A DNA stretch of 64,000 nt from Pezicula radicicola (Eukaryota; Ascomycota; Leotiomycetes; Helotiales; Dermateaceae): NCBI GenBank assembly GCA_003008705.1, contig PDUO01000060.1, forward strand, positions 65,200 to 129,199. Direction: 5' to 3'. Shown here in pieces: positions 53,016-63,966 of the stretch. The notes beneath the pieces were generated by a model. It saw only the letters and a program-made list of their open reading frames with translations. It did not search any database and had not been told where the DNA came from. The position numbers and the translations under genes are program-made. How positions within the stretch are numbered: the first letter of the stretch is position 1; each line of letters starts with the position of its first letter.

Positions 53016-55667
53016 ATGTCCAGCGCCTTGGTCCCAAGCACCCAGTCTGGGCCGAACTTTACGCAACAAGGCTCTGTTGACTGGATCGCCCTATCAAACT
53101 CCACATTGCACTTCTCTGTCGAAGTACTATCCCGATTTTCCAAAGCAGGTGTCGAAATGATCACAATCGCAATGGGCCAAGCCCTGTTCTCAGGCTTTAA
53201 AGTGCCACCCGAGGGGCAAAAGCGACTTTCTGATGCAATTGCCAAGCTGAAAGCAATTTCGTCTTATGGGAAAGTGCTTTGGTTCGGATTTGGAATCAAG
53301 CATGTTGTACGAACATTATGTGAGACCGAACAAGGAGCCACTTGTGCTGCAATTTGTGCTTGTCTATCAGTGTCTTATGATAATTTTTTTGCCAGCAAAG
53401 TCCTGAAGGCACTGGCTGATGCATCGAAAGCACCCAACTCACTCACACCCTCCATAGCACAATGGGGTGCATTAATGAATATTTGTGCTGGCGCTGTCAC
53501 GGATTCAACTTTTGCCAACACAGTCGAAGGTTTCTCTCGGTTGCTTCAAGATCGGTCGGTTGGTCGTGGAATTCCTCTGCACGAGCCTACAACACCAGAA
53601 ACTATCGCTGGTGCTTTGCTCGAGCTCTGCAAAGTCACTAACGGTTCTCAGCAGAGTGTGACTTTTGAAGGTGGGGTGGACTGCGGTTGGCTTGCAGCAG
53701 TTGCGCAGTGGTTTTTGTGTTTGCGAATCGAGGTCGTAGACTTATCTGGAGAAATATTATATTGGAATTCTAAGTTTACCAATGGCCAATACCCGCAGGT
53801 GACTATCATACGAAATTCTTCCCAGTTCCATGAGAGGATGGAGTCAATGCTTGTCAGTCGGTCGTATTATGTGCCAGCTGGGAAACTCCATTTCGGTTTG
53901 CTCGATGAAGCAGCGCTGGGCGGGGATAATCATCCACACCTTTACTCACAGGGACGGAGCGAATGGAATTTCATACTTCGCGACACTTTTGGGGAAGCTG
54001 CTGAAAAATTGCTTCATCAAAATAATGGAGACATTCTTGCGGAGTTTTTGTGTTCAGGAATATCCTATTTTGTGTCCAACTCATCATACAACAACGTCCG
54101 CCCTCCTCCCATAATGACGCCTTGGGGTAATGCGCAGCATTCAACGATTTCGGAGATACGACAAAGGTTTTTGTCGTATGCCGCCTATCAACTACCCGAG
54201 CTGAAGCACATTCTAAACTCCGCCAAATCAAAAGACAATGGACAAGTATATATCGACAGAAATGAGAATACATTTTCCCCTGTACTGAAAGATACATGTT
54301 CTTGCAAGCTTTGCAGCAAAGAGGGCAATGACCCAACTGTGTTCTGCTTTCATCGGCTTGGAGTAACGATTTTCAAATTTCTTTGGATCCTTTGCTGGTG
54401 TGATGTCGATTTATCAACAAAACCGTCACCCAACGGGCTTTTGATTCTATATCATACCCATAGGTACGGAGATAACTTCCCGGATGATGTTCGAAAGCAA
54501 TTTTGGAACCGTGGTGTGAGCCTTGAACTCTTATCTTTATTCACAGGCTTCACCACCCCGAAATTGCGAGGCAGAAGAGTCTCTGCCCTTAGCGACGGCG
54601 GCATGTGTGTATTCCTTCAGGTTTTGAAAGACCCCAACGTCATGCCGCTACAATTTATCAGGCATATACTACTCCCGGGTCAAATCGAGCTGTCAGGATC
54701 AATATACCGACAGGTATTTGACAGAAGACCACCTCTCCAGGCATTCAAGGATAGAGTTTATCTAAACTCTTGGCTAACTGAAAAAATACCTTCAATGGAA
54801 TGGAAACTTATGGTTGAGGAGACATTAGCTGCTTCCGATCTGCAGGTTGCGTTCGACATGACTGCAAATGCAGCCTTGAAGTGGAATTGTTTAAGCGTCG
54901 GTATAACGGCTTTACGGGAAGTTGTTATGGATAGAATGGAAGCAGGAATGTGTCGGAACAAGAAAATCAAGACTGTCGGTACCACAGAAATTAATGCACC
55001 TGCAGGCAGCTCGTGGGTAGGATTGTGCCGTGAAGCAAAGGCATACCTTTCGGCTAGCACCGAAGATGCGGCCCACGGTCTCACTAATCAAGGGGAATGG
55101 GTCCTTATGCTGTATCGGAATCCGAACTTGAACGATGACACCGTGCTGGTACTGCGAGGAAGTAGCAAGGAATTATATCATGCCCTCTTTCTCTGTTCTA
55201 CAGGAGATTATGGACAATTTTTAATAGCCGAAAAGGGGACTACACTTCTTGCACGCATTGAAACATGTATTCCGTGTTCAATCACGTATACGAACAGTTT
55301 TGAGGGTAACCAAAAATGGGAGGTGTACACAAAATTCCTGACCGACAGATCTTCGTCAAGTGTCAAGGTTTTTGATTCCCTTGAATATCTACCAGAACCA
55401 ACCCAACATGTCTCCAATCCAGCGAACATGTCATGGATAGGAGATTCAATAGCAAAGAAAAGGAACTTTTACCGTGGACAGAGGAAAGGGGATTTAGAAG
55501 GTTTCTTAAGGCGCCGTGGACTTCAATTCAGTAAGAGTATGAAAAAAGATGGCTTGATCGATCTTCTACAACAAAATGATGTACACAACGCCGATGCTGC
55601 TGCGGAAGATGGTTTTAAGGATAACGAGATAGAAGACTCAGATGTAGTTATGTTAGATGATGTGTAA
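53016..55667 (+). CDS. large orphan protein with SAP-like C-terminal motif
   Basis: Single-exon gene of 883 residues without a recognised enzymatic domain. The N-terminal half is globular and hydrophobic (MITIAMGQALFSGFKVP; KALADASKAPNS). A Cys-rich patch lies in the middle (DTCSCKLCSKEGNDPTVFCF, with CxCxxC spacing). The tail, from about residue 800, contains RGQRKGDLEGFLRRRGLQFS and LIDLLQQND, whose helix-turn-helix pattern recalls a SAP DNA-binding motif. It then ends in an acidic stretch (EDSDVVMLDDV). It may be nuclear. A decayed, internally deleted copy of the gene lies about 500 bp downstream. Confidence 0.7.
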   Translation: MSSALVPSTQSGPNFTQQGSVDWIALSNSTLHFSVEVLSRFSKAGVEMITIAMGQALFSGFKVPPEGQKRLSDAIAKLKAISSYGKVLWFGFGIKHVVRTLCETEQGATCAAICACLSVSYDNFFASKVLKALADASKAPNSLTPSIAQWGALMNICAGAVTDSTFANTVEGFSRLLQDRSVGRGIPLHEPTTPETIAGALLELCKVTNGSQQSVTFEGGVDCGWLAAVAQWFLCLRIEVVDLSGEILYWNSKFTNGQYPQVTIIRNSSQFHERMESMLVSRSYYVPAGKLHFGLLDEAALGGDNHPHLYSQGRSEWNFILRDTFGEAAEKLLHQNNGDILAEFLCSGISYFVSNSSYNNVRPPPIMTPWGNAQHSTISEIRQRFLSYAAYQLPELKHILNSAKSKDNGQVYIDRNENTFSPVLKDTCSCKLCSKEGNDPTVFCFHRLGVTIFKFLWILCWCDVDLSTKPSPNGLLILYHTHRYGDNFPDDVRKQFWNRGVSLELLSLFTGFTTPKLRGRRVSALSDGGMCVFLQVLKDPNVMPLQFIRHILLPGQIELSGSIYRQVFDRRPPLQAFKDRVYLNSWLTEKIPSMEWKLMVEETLAASDLQVAFDMTANAALKWNCLSVGITALREVVMDRMEAGMCRNKKIKTVGTTEINAPAGSSWVGLCREAKAYLSASTEDAAHGLTNQGEWVLMLYRNPNLNDDTVLVLRGSSKELYHALFLCSTGDYGQFLIAEKGTTLLARIETCIPCSITYTNSFEGNQKWEVYTKFLTDRSSSSVKVFDSLEYLPEPTQHVSNPANMSWIGDSIAKKRNFYRGQRKGDLEGFLRRRGLQFSKSMKKDGLIDLLQQNDVHNADAAAEDGFKDNEIEDSDVVMLDDV

Positions 55668-56159
55668 TTTCCATGTCTGTGCTTTCGAGGGGATTTACTG
55701 CATGGAAATTAAGGTTGAAGGGAAATGTAGGATAATAGATTGTGCTTTTTGGGTGTTATTTACTTGGGTTGGGTTAGATCTAAGGATACGAATTAAGTTA
55801 ATAACTTATATTATTGTTTTAAAATATAATAATTTATATAGTAAGTTACTCTATACCTAGGCTAAAAAATTTAATAAATAGAATAGAATAAATAAAGAGG
55901 ATAATTATAAGACCGATTTCTATTTAGTTTAATAGGTACTACTATTACCTTCAACGATTTATAAAGGTATTTAAGAATATATACTTACTTAAGTAAAACT
56001 ATATAGTAGTAAAAGACTAATAAAAGTACTCTAAAGAGATACTATAAGAGAAAACAAGGGGAATTCGTCAATTTCGTGGTCAAGAAGTGGTTGTATTAAG
56101 GTTGTTTAGTTCTATAGAATTAAGGTTAGTTTTATAGTCGAAAGCAACACTAACCTAAT
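55668..56159. other. AT-rich gene-free block
   Basis: Very AT-rich sequence between the orphan gene and its decayed copy, consistent with RIP-affected DNA. Nothing coding was seen. Confidence 0.45.
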
Positions 56160-56500
56160 TGAGAATAGTGCCTCGAAATTCACCTCTATATCAATAAGTG
56201 TAGTTGCGTTATTGGTACACGTAGAAGTGATAGCTCTATAGCTGCACATTCAGCTTCGCTAACACCGCTACCTCCCAACTGTAGGCCACCTCACATCTTC
56301 CTACCCCAAGTCTTCCCCTCAAAAAGACATCTACTAGAGAGAAATTCCAATCGATTTTGCAACATTCCTTAAAAATTCTCTCCTACTTGATATATATTTA
56401 TGTTCTTGCAAGTTTTGCCTCAAAATGGGCAGTGACTTAATATTCTTCTGCTTATATTGGCTTAGAGTAGAAGTTTTCGAACTCAGATTAGCTTAGGATT
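56160..56500 (+). pseudogene. RIP-decayed, internally deleted copy of the 883-residue gene
   Basis: The first part (about 56185-56390) matches the promoter and leader at 52580-52800 (for example GTACACGTAGAAGTGA against GTGCACGTTGAAGTGA). Then the sequence jumps to a match of 54297-54380 inside the gene (TGTTCTTGCAAGTTTTGC against TGTTCTTGCAAGCTTTGC). About 1.5 kb is missing at the junction. Many of the differences are C-to-T or G-to-A, as RIP produces, and several create stops. Confidence 0.7.
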
Positions 56501-57289
56501 ATTGTTTTCTTTTACAAGTTTTGTTTTTAGTTTTGGGGACCTAGGCATTATTGTGACTATTTTCCTGAAAAGAATTACAGCTGGCTTAGTATGATATAGT
56601 AGATTATTAGTGCAAACTTTCAGGGCGTTGTTTTCCCTTGAATTCAGTCTTGTAAGACTAACTCTCACCTAATACAGTACGTTCTCAGGAACCTACGATT
56701 AAGGAGAGGTAAGATTATCATGTTATTTGAGGTAATGCTTAGGCTGGAACAATCGTCGCGTGCATCAGCGACTAATACCGCTAACTTCGGCAGCCTTTTG
56801 CACCTGTATTTGCGTTCGGTGTACTATCACTTCAGATGCACCAGCTCTTTGGGTTAAGCGCTCCTGCTTTAGGAAATGATGCCCGGCGTAATTCTGAAGC
56901 TTGTGCTCTAAATACATCATACGTTACTTATATCTATCCGTTAAACTAACCATTATGACGTAGAATGGCTGGAATCTAAGAAAACATTCTGTACCACTTG
57001 TAGCTCTATATGGGACTTTCAAAATCGATATTCGAGGGTCAGAATACCTCGGCTGCTATGTTCTAGCTGGGATATGCATGGGGTTAAGAGAAAATTCTGT
57101 TGAATCGCTCAGGTGTATGGATGGATATACAGTCCCTTCACGCTTCCTATTACACACTATCTAAAAAATGCTGATGAGAAGTTTCCTCTTCGAGTTTTGG
57201 ACAAAATTTGAAACCTGTGGAACTAAGAGATTGCCAATATACAGTCTCCCTAGTTATCCAAGAGTGCTCCAAGCTGACCTTAGAAAATC
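56501..57289. other. gene-free region downstream of HET gene
   Basis: This lies beyond the 3' end of the minus-strand HET gene. Short frames are present but none is protein-like. The sequence around 57000-57160 may be the HET gene's 3' UTR or further remnants. Confidence 0.35.
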
Positions 57290-59268
57290 TCAAACAAGAA
57301 CGATTTCCGTATCCATTGTCTTTTCAAACCAGGAATTCGCTAGAGTATCCGTTTTCGTATTGTCATAGAAAGCCAATAAACCCAGGCGCTCATACATATC
57401 TGTAAACATCCTTGACTGTCGTAGCACTAAAGCCTGTATATCGCCGTCCATAAAAGAACCTACTAAGAGGCAGTAGACTGTGGATCCAGATCTTAGAAAG
57501 TCAAACTCCTTTTCATTCGATAGTGGCACATCTGGAATAAAGGATCTAGAGATATCACCACAGGTCAAAGTGTACTTTATAATAGCAGAATCGTCGCCTC
57601 TACCCCCGAAATAGGATAGAACAGCTGGGACTACTGGTCCGCGAAGCTTCATAGTGGCCTGTTTGACTGAACTAAAAGGGTCGATTCCGCTAGGAATAAT
57701 TTGGGTGTCAATGATCTTGACTTTCTCATCGATGAGCTTTCTTTCTGGATATGATATGCTCATGCGATCACCTTCAAGAGATGCCCATGACCACGACGGC
57801 GTTTGTGCACCGGGCTGGGAATCTCTGCTTGCCAAAGGCCCTTCTCTGGTTCCGGTGTGTTGGTTTTCTTGAGGACGTTTTTTCAATACACGCCAGAGCA
57901 AAGCTTCTGGCAAGTGATTCGACCAAAGGCCCACCAGATACTGTATTGAGGGATTGCTTCTGTGCAATCGTCTTGCGATGCCAGAAAGCGCTGGTAATCG
58001 GTCCTTACGAAAGGTTAAATCCCGCGCAGAGTACTCGGCAACTATTTGAGGCCATATTTTGAGTTCAACGACTTTCCAACGCCAAGGTTCAATAGCTAGC
58101 TTCGATGGTTCTGCTTGGTTGCGCTGAATTACTTTTGAAAACCCTCGCTTGCTGTGGTGCCGCAGTTTTGCGCCTGGAACATAAACGCCGCATTCGCACC
58201 GGATTGCACTCCTACATTCCCAGAAGAGCTCGTCTGGAAGATAGTGGAGGACCCGTGTCGCTAGGAGACGTTCTTGGTAGGCCCATGCTCTGGTGAGAAG
58301 CGGAATGTTAGATTTTAGCCCTTTCGCAGCTTCAGTCGACAAGTATGGGGAATCATTTCACGGACAAACACTGAGCATTTGTCGCCATTGTTATCGACAC
58401 CATAGATCTTGTTTGGTTGGCGACGGTGAGAGAAAATACCATGGGTGGGATTGGATGCGATGCTGGCAGAGATTGTTAAGAGCGATGCCTCGTAGATAGC
58501 GCCCATGTTTGCCGCTTCAGTTTCCCAATCATCTGCGTCATCCTGGATGATACAGAGCGAGTCAATCCATATATATCGCATTCGAAGTTTTCGGGTGATT
58601 GTCACGGCATCTTGAAATGTCTTGGGTAAAGATTCCCACGTTATGCCATCCATTCTCTCACATAGTGTAGCTTTTGTAGTTTTTAGAGGCTGATTATTAC
58701 CCCAGCAATGGCTTAGAGTGAAATATGTACCTTCAGTACCTCTTGTTTCGACGAGTTTAAGCTTTTGAGAATCGGCTGAACCAACATCAACGAGTCGAGA
58801 CGGCAGGGCTGCATGACTGGACTGGTAGCAATCGGCATGATCTTCCACGCAATTTCTAATCCAGTCCTCGATTCGCTGAAAGCAGCTCTCGGATTCTGAA
58901 TCTACCGCAATCTCTGGTTTTGTCGCAAATAAAGGCCAGGAAGACGGCTGATTTGGTTTGGTAAAGAATTCTAGACGTAATGGAGCAACTGCGTTTGCCA
59001 GTCTGGAGCGTCTAGGATTTCGTGTCATACGAAGTCCTGCCCAAACTAGGACGCTTAAAGTACGTTGACGGTCATTATCCCAGCTGAATTCCACTTCAAA
59101 ATCTTCCGATGGAGTTATAAATGTTTGAATCCCTTCGAGAATGATTCGACAGGATGGGCATCCTTCTTTGGCCGCGTCCTTGAGAAGCGCGACCGAAGTG
59201 CTTTTTGGATGACCCTCGCTCAGCTCAGGATTTAAGCCATTGCAGTGAAGACAATACGGCGAGTTCAT
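57290..59268 (-). pseudogene. HET-domain (heterokaryon incompatibility) gene with frameshift
   Basis: The first frame starts at the ATG at 59268 (MNSPYCLHCNGLN). It contains the full HET core: LSHCWGNNQPLK, LPKTFQDAVTITRKL, YIWIDSLCIIQDDADDW and EASLLTISAS. It stops at 58315, right after VFVREMIPHT. The rest (LLTRAWAYQERLLATR, ELFWECRSAIRCECG, and so on to 57290) is in another frame, one base away and open to the end. No canonical intron restores the frame: the only GT..AG pair spanning the site, of 51 nt, would leave a stop. HET proteins mediate allorecognition cell death. This allele is probably broken, or carries a single-base assembly error. Confidence 0.75.
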
Positions 59269-59316
59269 GTCGTTGACGACTGTAAGCGTGACTACATCCA
59301 GCTTCGTCGTTGGCAC

Positions 59317-59566
59317 TCGAGGGATTGATTACCCTTCGTACGCAGGGGACAGTTCAGCCTGAGGCATTCATTATACGGCGACTAACAACCACTACGCTCT
59401 TGTGCAGCATCTTTCAGGCTAAAAGAACTTGAAAAAATAATAAGATATTCAATCTTAATTTTGATCTAATTTGCGCAATTCTTAATTGCAAACTTTTGCG
59501 CTTAATTGAAAATAAAGCCCAAATACTCAATCGTTTCCCACTCAGAGGGACCAGATCACGCGGGTG
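59317..59566. other. spacer between HET gene and transposon
   Basis: This is the promoter side of the HET gene, ending in GGTG just before the transposon's inverted repeat. Confidence 0.4.
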
Positions 59567-61033
59567 CAACAGGGGGTGTAGGAATTACGTGCGCACGGGC
59601 CGAAAACACCAAAAATCGAAACCGACGATTCCCTTGAAATAATCAACAACAACCTATTCCCTTACTATGGCTCCACCAACTCGATTAAATCCTTTCCGAA
59701 CCCCATCCCCCGAACCTCTTGCTGGAGGAGAAGCTACAACTAGAAGGAAGTGTAGATTCTTTGACGCGTTAGCTAAAGATGGCCAGACAAAGTCGTTGAG
59801 ACGTATTTCAGCTGACTGCAAGATTTCAGAGAGTTGTGGTCGAAAATGGAAGAAACAATGGGTCGAATTAGGGTCTACAGCAAAGAAGCCAACTCGACAA
59901 AGGTCTAAGGTACTTGGGCGTACATCTAAAGTTACGAAATCGATGTGTAAAATGCTTGTTTCTCCCTCTCGAAATCCCGTCCGAAAAGAGCCATACGAAG
60001 CCCAGATTTCATACCACGATATACCTGTTAAGAAGCGCCAATTACAACATAAGTTGAAGGAATATACTAAGGGAGGTGGACGGTACACTTGTGCCTTTGT
60101 TAAGAAGGTTATTTCAGAGAAGAATTGCTATGATCGTATAACCTATGGTCTTACCCATGTTTATGATTCTCTCTTTGGTTTTTTCGATCATATCGTATAT
60201 ACGGACGAAGCCCACATAGATCCAATATCTCAGCCCCAAGGCAGAGTACTTCGAGAGCGAGGAACGCGCGATAACCCAGAGAATATTGAGCAAAGGCCAC
60301 CACTAAAGGGTGTACGGTTTCATATTGCAGCGTGGATCTCTTAGTAGGGAAAAGCAGAGAAATTAGAGTTCTATAACAATGAGGAAGATAAGATTGAGCA
60401 ACCTCCTTATCCTAAGAAGCCTCGTCGTCGCCCTACGACTGAAACAGAAGACGAATATCAATATCGAGTACAAGAATGGGAGGCAGGGAAGCCTCATCAG
60501 GTTGAAATCAAGGTTAAAGGCAACGCAATGACACAAAAGTACTATGTGGAGCGTCTTCTACCTATATATTGTCAAGCCATCGAATCTATGAGGCAAATCG
60601 ATGATAAACCATGGCTTCTTCAAGAGGATGGCGACCCTTCTCACGGTATGCGAAAACAAGGGCTTGCACAAGAATATAGAAAGCGATACAACATCCAAAA
60701 CCTTTCCCATCCTACGCAGAGTCCAGATCTTAATCCTATTGAAGGTATTTGGGCTATTATAAAGCAAAGATTAAGGCGTAGAGTCTTTGATTCTGAGGAG
60801 GAGATGAAGGAGGCCTTACAAGAGGAATGGGACAAAATTAGTATGGAGGAGATACGCCATCGTATTACTGATATACCTAGAAGATGCGCAGAGCTTATTA
60901 GATCAAGTGGGAAACCCATCAGAGGCAATAAGTGGTGATGTTATTTTATAATTAATAAATGTCTCTATTTTCTTGAATATATTCAATTTGGTGAGGCTGG
61001 CCTGTGCGCACGTAATTCCTACATCCCCTGTTG
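59567..61033 (+). mobile_element. Tc1/mariner-like DNA transposon with 35-bp terminal inverted repeats
   Basis: The left repeat at 59567-59601 (CAACAGGGGGTGTAGGAATT then ACGTGCGCACGGGCC) matches the inverted right repeat at 60999-61033 at 33 of 35 positions. The two differences are G/A transitions. The 1467-bp element holds one transposase gene on the plus strand. The direct flanks are GGTG on both sides, not TA. A TA pair also occurs symmetrically 12 bp inside each end. It sits between two HET loci. Confidence 0.85.
59667..60938 (+). pseudogene. Tc1/mariner-type transposase with two tandem in-frame stops
   Basis: One frame runs from MAPPTRLNPFRTPSP at 59667 to a C-terminus ending at 60938, interrupted only by TAG TAG at 60342-60347. 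The N-terminal helix-turn-helix DNA-binding region (KSLRRISADCKIS) is followed by a DDE catalytic core: first Asp in YTDEAHID, second in EDGDPSHG, third acidic residue in SPDLNPIEGIW. Related fungal transposases continue through the stop site with Trp/Gln-type residues, so both TAGs are easily explained as RIP transitions. The enzyme is about 424 residues and cannot be made full-length without readthrough. Confidence 0.85.
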
Positions 61034-61219
61034 GGTGAGAGGTGGCTGATTAGTCAGCCAAACCCCTCTACCAATTGGTAACTACCAGTGAGTCTGGTGC
61101 ACCTGTAGTAAGTAGGTATGGCACATGCCAATTTCGGTTACCAGAACAAGCGTGGATAGTATCGTAAAGCTTAGTCTCATATCTTAGCTATAGGTTACCG
61201 AGGAAGAAATTCAGGAGGG

Positions 61220-63041
61220 CTAGCTCGCTAATGAAATATATCAACAAGCTCGTGATGTCGTTGTCTGGCTTGGGTCCAGATGGTGGTAATAGCGAAAATG
61301 CTATAGAAAATCCTTCAGGTGGTTGCAGTACTTCATCAGCGCCGTGATGGGCTGTTCTCACCGTCTGCTACGAAACGGATCTTTTCTGATCCACCATGAA
61401 AAATGAATATTCAGGCTCATGGATAACTGATTTGCGGAACCTGTTGCGCTCACTGAACAAAGAATCATTTAAAGCACTGCTTTACTTCTTCGATAGACCT
61501 TATTGGGAACGACTCTGGGTAATACAAGAGCTTACACTAGGAAGCAAGACGATGCCTGTTATTTATGACCGCAAGACCGTTACATAGGAAACTATCCGAG
61601 ATGCTGTCGTTTTAATTATATACGTTGGCTTCGATATTTTCTACGATAGTATTACAAAAGTTACTAGAGAGTCCTACAAAGTGTCGTCTAACCTCTTAAG
61701 TCTTCTAGGCTTATTCTAGGTAGTTGCAATTAGTAATATTAACGCAAATGTCAACTCTACTTTAGCCTTTCGAGCTGAAGAGAACCAGAAATATCAACAT
61801 CAATATCAAATGGCAGGAGATTCAAGTGGCGATTCGTCGATTCCTTCCGATACTTCTCCCTCGAGCGCTCTAGTAAATCTCAAGCAGCGTGCTCATGCAC
61901 CATCAATTTTGGAGATCATGGAAATAACACAGGGGCCAAGTGTTTCCTCCCAAGCGACAAGATCTACGGCAGCCAGAATATCTTTGGGATGCCTGAAGCA
62001 GCCCGTATCGTTCCAAATTATAGCTTATCTACCAGCGTAGTATACATCCAGTACACAACATCCTTCATTTCAGCAACGAAGAGCCTAGATATTCTATCCT
62101 TTTGTGTAGGTGTTGGTACTGAACTTGATATACCGTCATGGGTTCCCAGCTGGAAGGAACGCCAGCTTACATTTCCTCTTCAAAACCGAGCTGTTCTCAA
62201 TATGGCTTCAAAATCCCTTCCAGCTTTGGTGTCCTTCACAGAAGACACAAGATACCTTACCTGTAAAGGGCTTCTCGTCGATAGGATTGGTGGATTAGGT
62301 GGTGTTCAATCCCGCACTCGTGAGATTGCTGCCAGGTTTAGGGGATCGCTGAACAACATACAATCTTCCAACACAAGGCTTCCTGCTTGTGTCAAGAAGC
62401 AGAATGATTACGTTCGGGCATCAATGGTCTGGAAAGTGCTCTGTGCAGCATCAAACGACACCACCAACACCATGACACTAGAGAATCTTGAGATGCTACG
62501 CAGGATCTATACTAAAGAGCCGCCATCAGGTAACGGAGTTGATGCATGGGTATGGGATTTCATCGACGGTTGCGCAGATTTTTCCGTCTGCGGAAAGCCT
62601 CTCCGCTATTACTTTAGCGACAAGATTAAAAAGCCTGGTCCGCTTGATCACGCCAAGCTCAAGTATCTGTCTTGGTTCATGGAGACTAAGAATGTTCGAG
62701 AACCGATGCTATGGCATAGTCTCATTCGAATAATGAAAGCGACTCGAAATCGCCGCCTGATGCTATCTGAGTATGGCTACCTAGGTTTACCGCCGATCAA
62801 TGCGAGACCTAGGGATTTAATTTGCATATTATACGGATGTTGTATGCCGATGTTGTTGAGACCAGCAGGTACAAATTACAAAGTCATAGGGGAATGTCAA
62901 CTTCAGCAAGCTATGAGTGGGGAGAGACTTGAGACAGCAGCTGGAACGAGATTTGTTGATGGTAAGCTATTGAACGTTTCCTCAACAAATCCCCAGTTGG
63001 AGGACACACCGCGTTTGGTTGAAAAAGTGCCCACTCCTTGA
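61220..63041 (+). pseudogene. degenerate HET-domain gene remnant
   Basis: A first piece near 61235-61310 reads EIYQQARDVVVWLG and then GPDGGNSENAI in the next frame, the HET motif after the core. A second frame (61396-61587) has FKALLYFFDRPYWERLWVIQ, the ELTLG-type segment that follows in HET proteins, and is ended by a TAG. The C-terminal part is open from about 61989 to 63041, with typical TSFISATKSLDILSFC, WVPSWKERQL and DLICILYGCC. Several frame changes and stops separate the pieces, and the N-terminal HET core is missing. Confidence 0.7.
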
Positions 63042-63567
63042 AAAATGTTGTCGGATCAAAAGTTGAGGATCACGAGGAGAAAGATTTTGCTCTCTGTTGA
63101 TTGCATACTTTTACTTAAGCCTCTACATCACGCATAGCATAGTGTGATATCTCACTCGTTTTTACAACTTACTGCCACTGTGGCCGCTGGCTAGACTATT
63201 TTTGTCTCTGCAGGACATATTGTGTAACCTATATTCAAGTGCCCTTCCTCGCTAAACTAAACGTTGAAATCAACATAACATTCTCAAAAGCTAGACTTTT
63301 TAAATTGTATCAAACCATGCTACCTAGACAAAGATCTTCAAACTCTCGTAGATGATAAGTATACCTTCTTTAAATTAGTGCGGCTTCTACCACCACGTTT
63401 GCCGATATATCCCAGAAGTAGGAGTGTCACAACCGATTTTATTTTATTTTCTTAAGTTTAGGTACGTTAAAGCTTAAAATTGTTACTCAACTTAAGCAAA
63501 TTCAAAAACAAAGTTCTTTTATATTGCTATACATCGCTATTTTAATAACAATAATCTTCACACAATC
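63042..63567. other. intergenic region, no gene seen
   Basis: AT-rich sequence between the end of the HET remnant and the stop of the minus-strand dehydrogenase. No feature was recognised. Confidence 0.4.
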
Positions 63568-63966
63568 TCAGTCATAATTAGTATTAGAAGAAACAGCCTC
63601 CCACTCCTCCAACAACCTCAAAGTCTCATGACACTTCTTCCGAATCTGCTCTACGGCATCCGAACCCAGCGCTAAACTAACAGGAAACTCCTTCCCAGCT
63701 GCATCATTTTCACCCTTCACTGTATCAATGATTCGCTGTACGCCTTTCGCTGGATCCCCCGGTTGTTGATGATGAACTCCTTTGAATTGTGTGAAGAGTT
63801 TTTCAGTCAGTGGTTCGTAATCGGAGATTTTCGTGTCGATGTAGACTGTGTTATTGGCATTTAGAAGCTCCGTTCGGAAGAATCCTGGCTCTACTAGGAG
63901 GGTTCGGATTCCGAAGGGGGAGGTTTCGAGTTGGAGGGTTTCTACTGCACCTGTTTTCACCAGAGA
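63568..63966 (-). CDS. short-chain dehydrogenase/reductase, last exon (gene runs off the window)
   Basis: The final exon encodes 132 residues beginning SLVKTGAVETLQLE after an intron acceptor (TTACCAG) at 63967. FGIRTLLVEPGFFRTELL is the classical SDR segment after the active-site helix. The Lys in SLVK would be the Lys of YxxxK, with the Tyr codon ending the upstream exon beyond the window. The C-terminus continues through KGVQRIIDTVKGEN and ALGSDAVEQIRKKC. It is likely an NAD(P)-dependent oxidoreductase of the retinol-dehydrogenase-like group. The substrate is unknown. Confidence 0.85.
   Translation of the reverse strand, partial: SLVKTGAVETLQLETSPFGIRTLLVEPGFFRTELLNANNTVYIDTKISDYEPLTEKLFTQFKGVHHQQPGDPAKGVQRIIDTVKGENDAAGKEFPVSLALGSDAVEQIRKKCHETLRLLEEWEAVSSNTNYD

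Noticed and set aside
58292..58345. a 51-nt intron repairing the HET frameshift
   Set aside because: The only GT..AG pair has a poor donor, its length keeps the first frame, and splicing would create an immediate stop.
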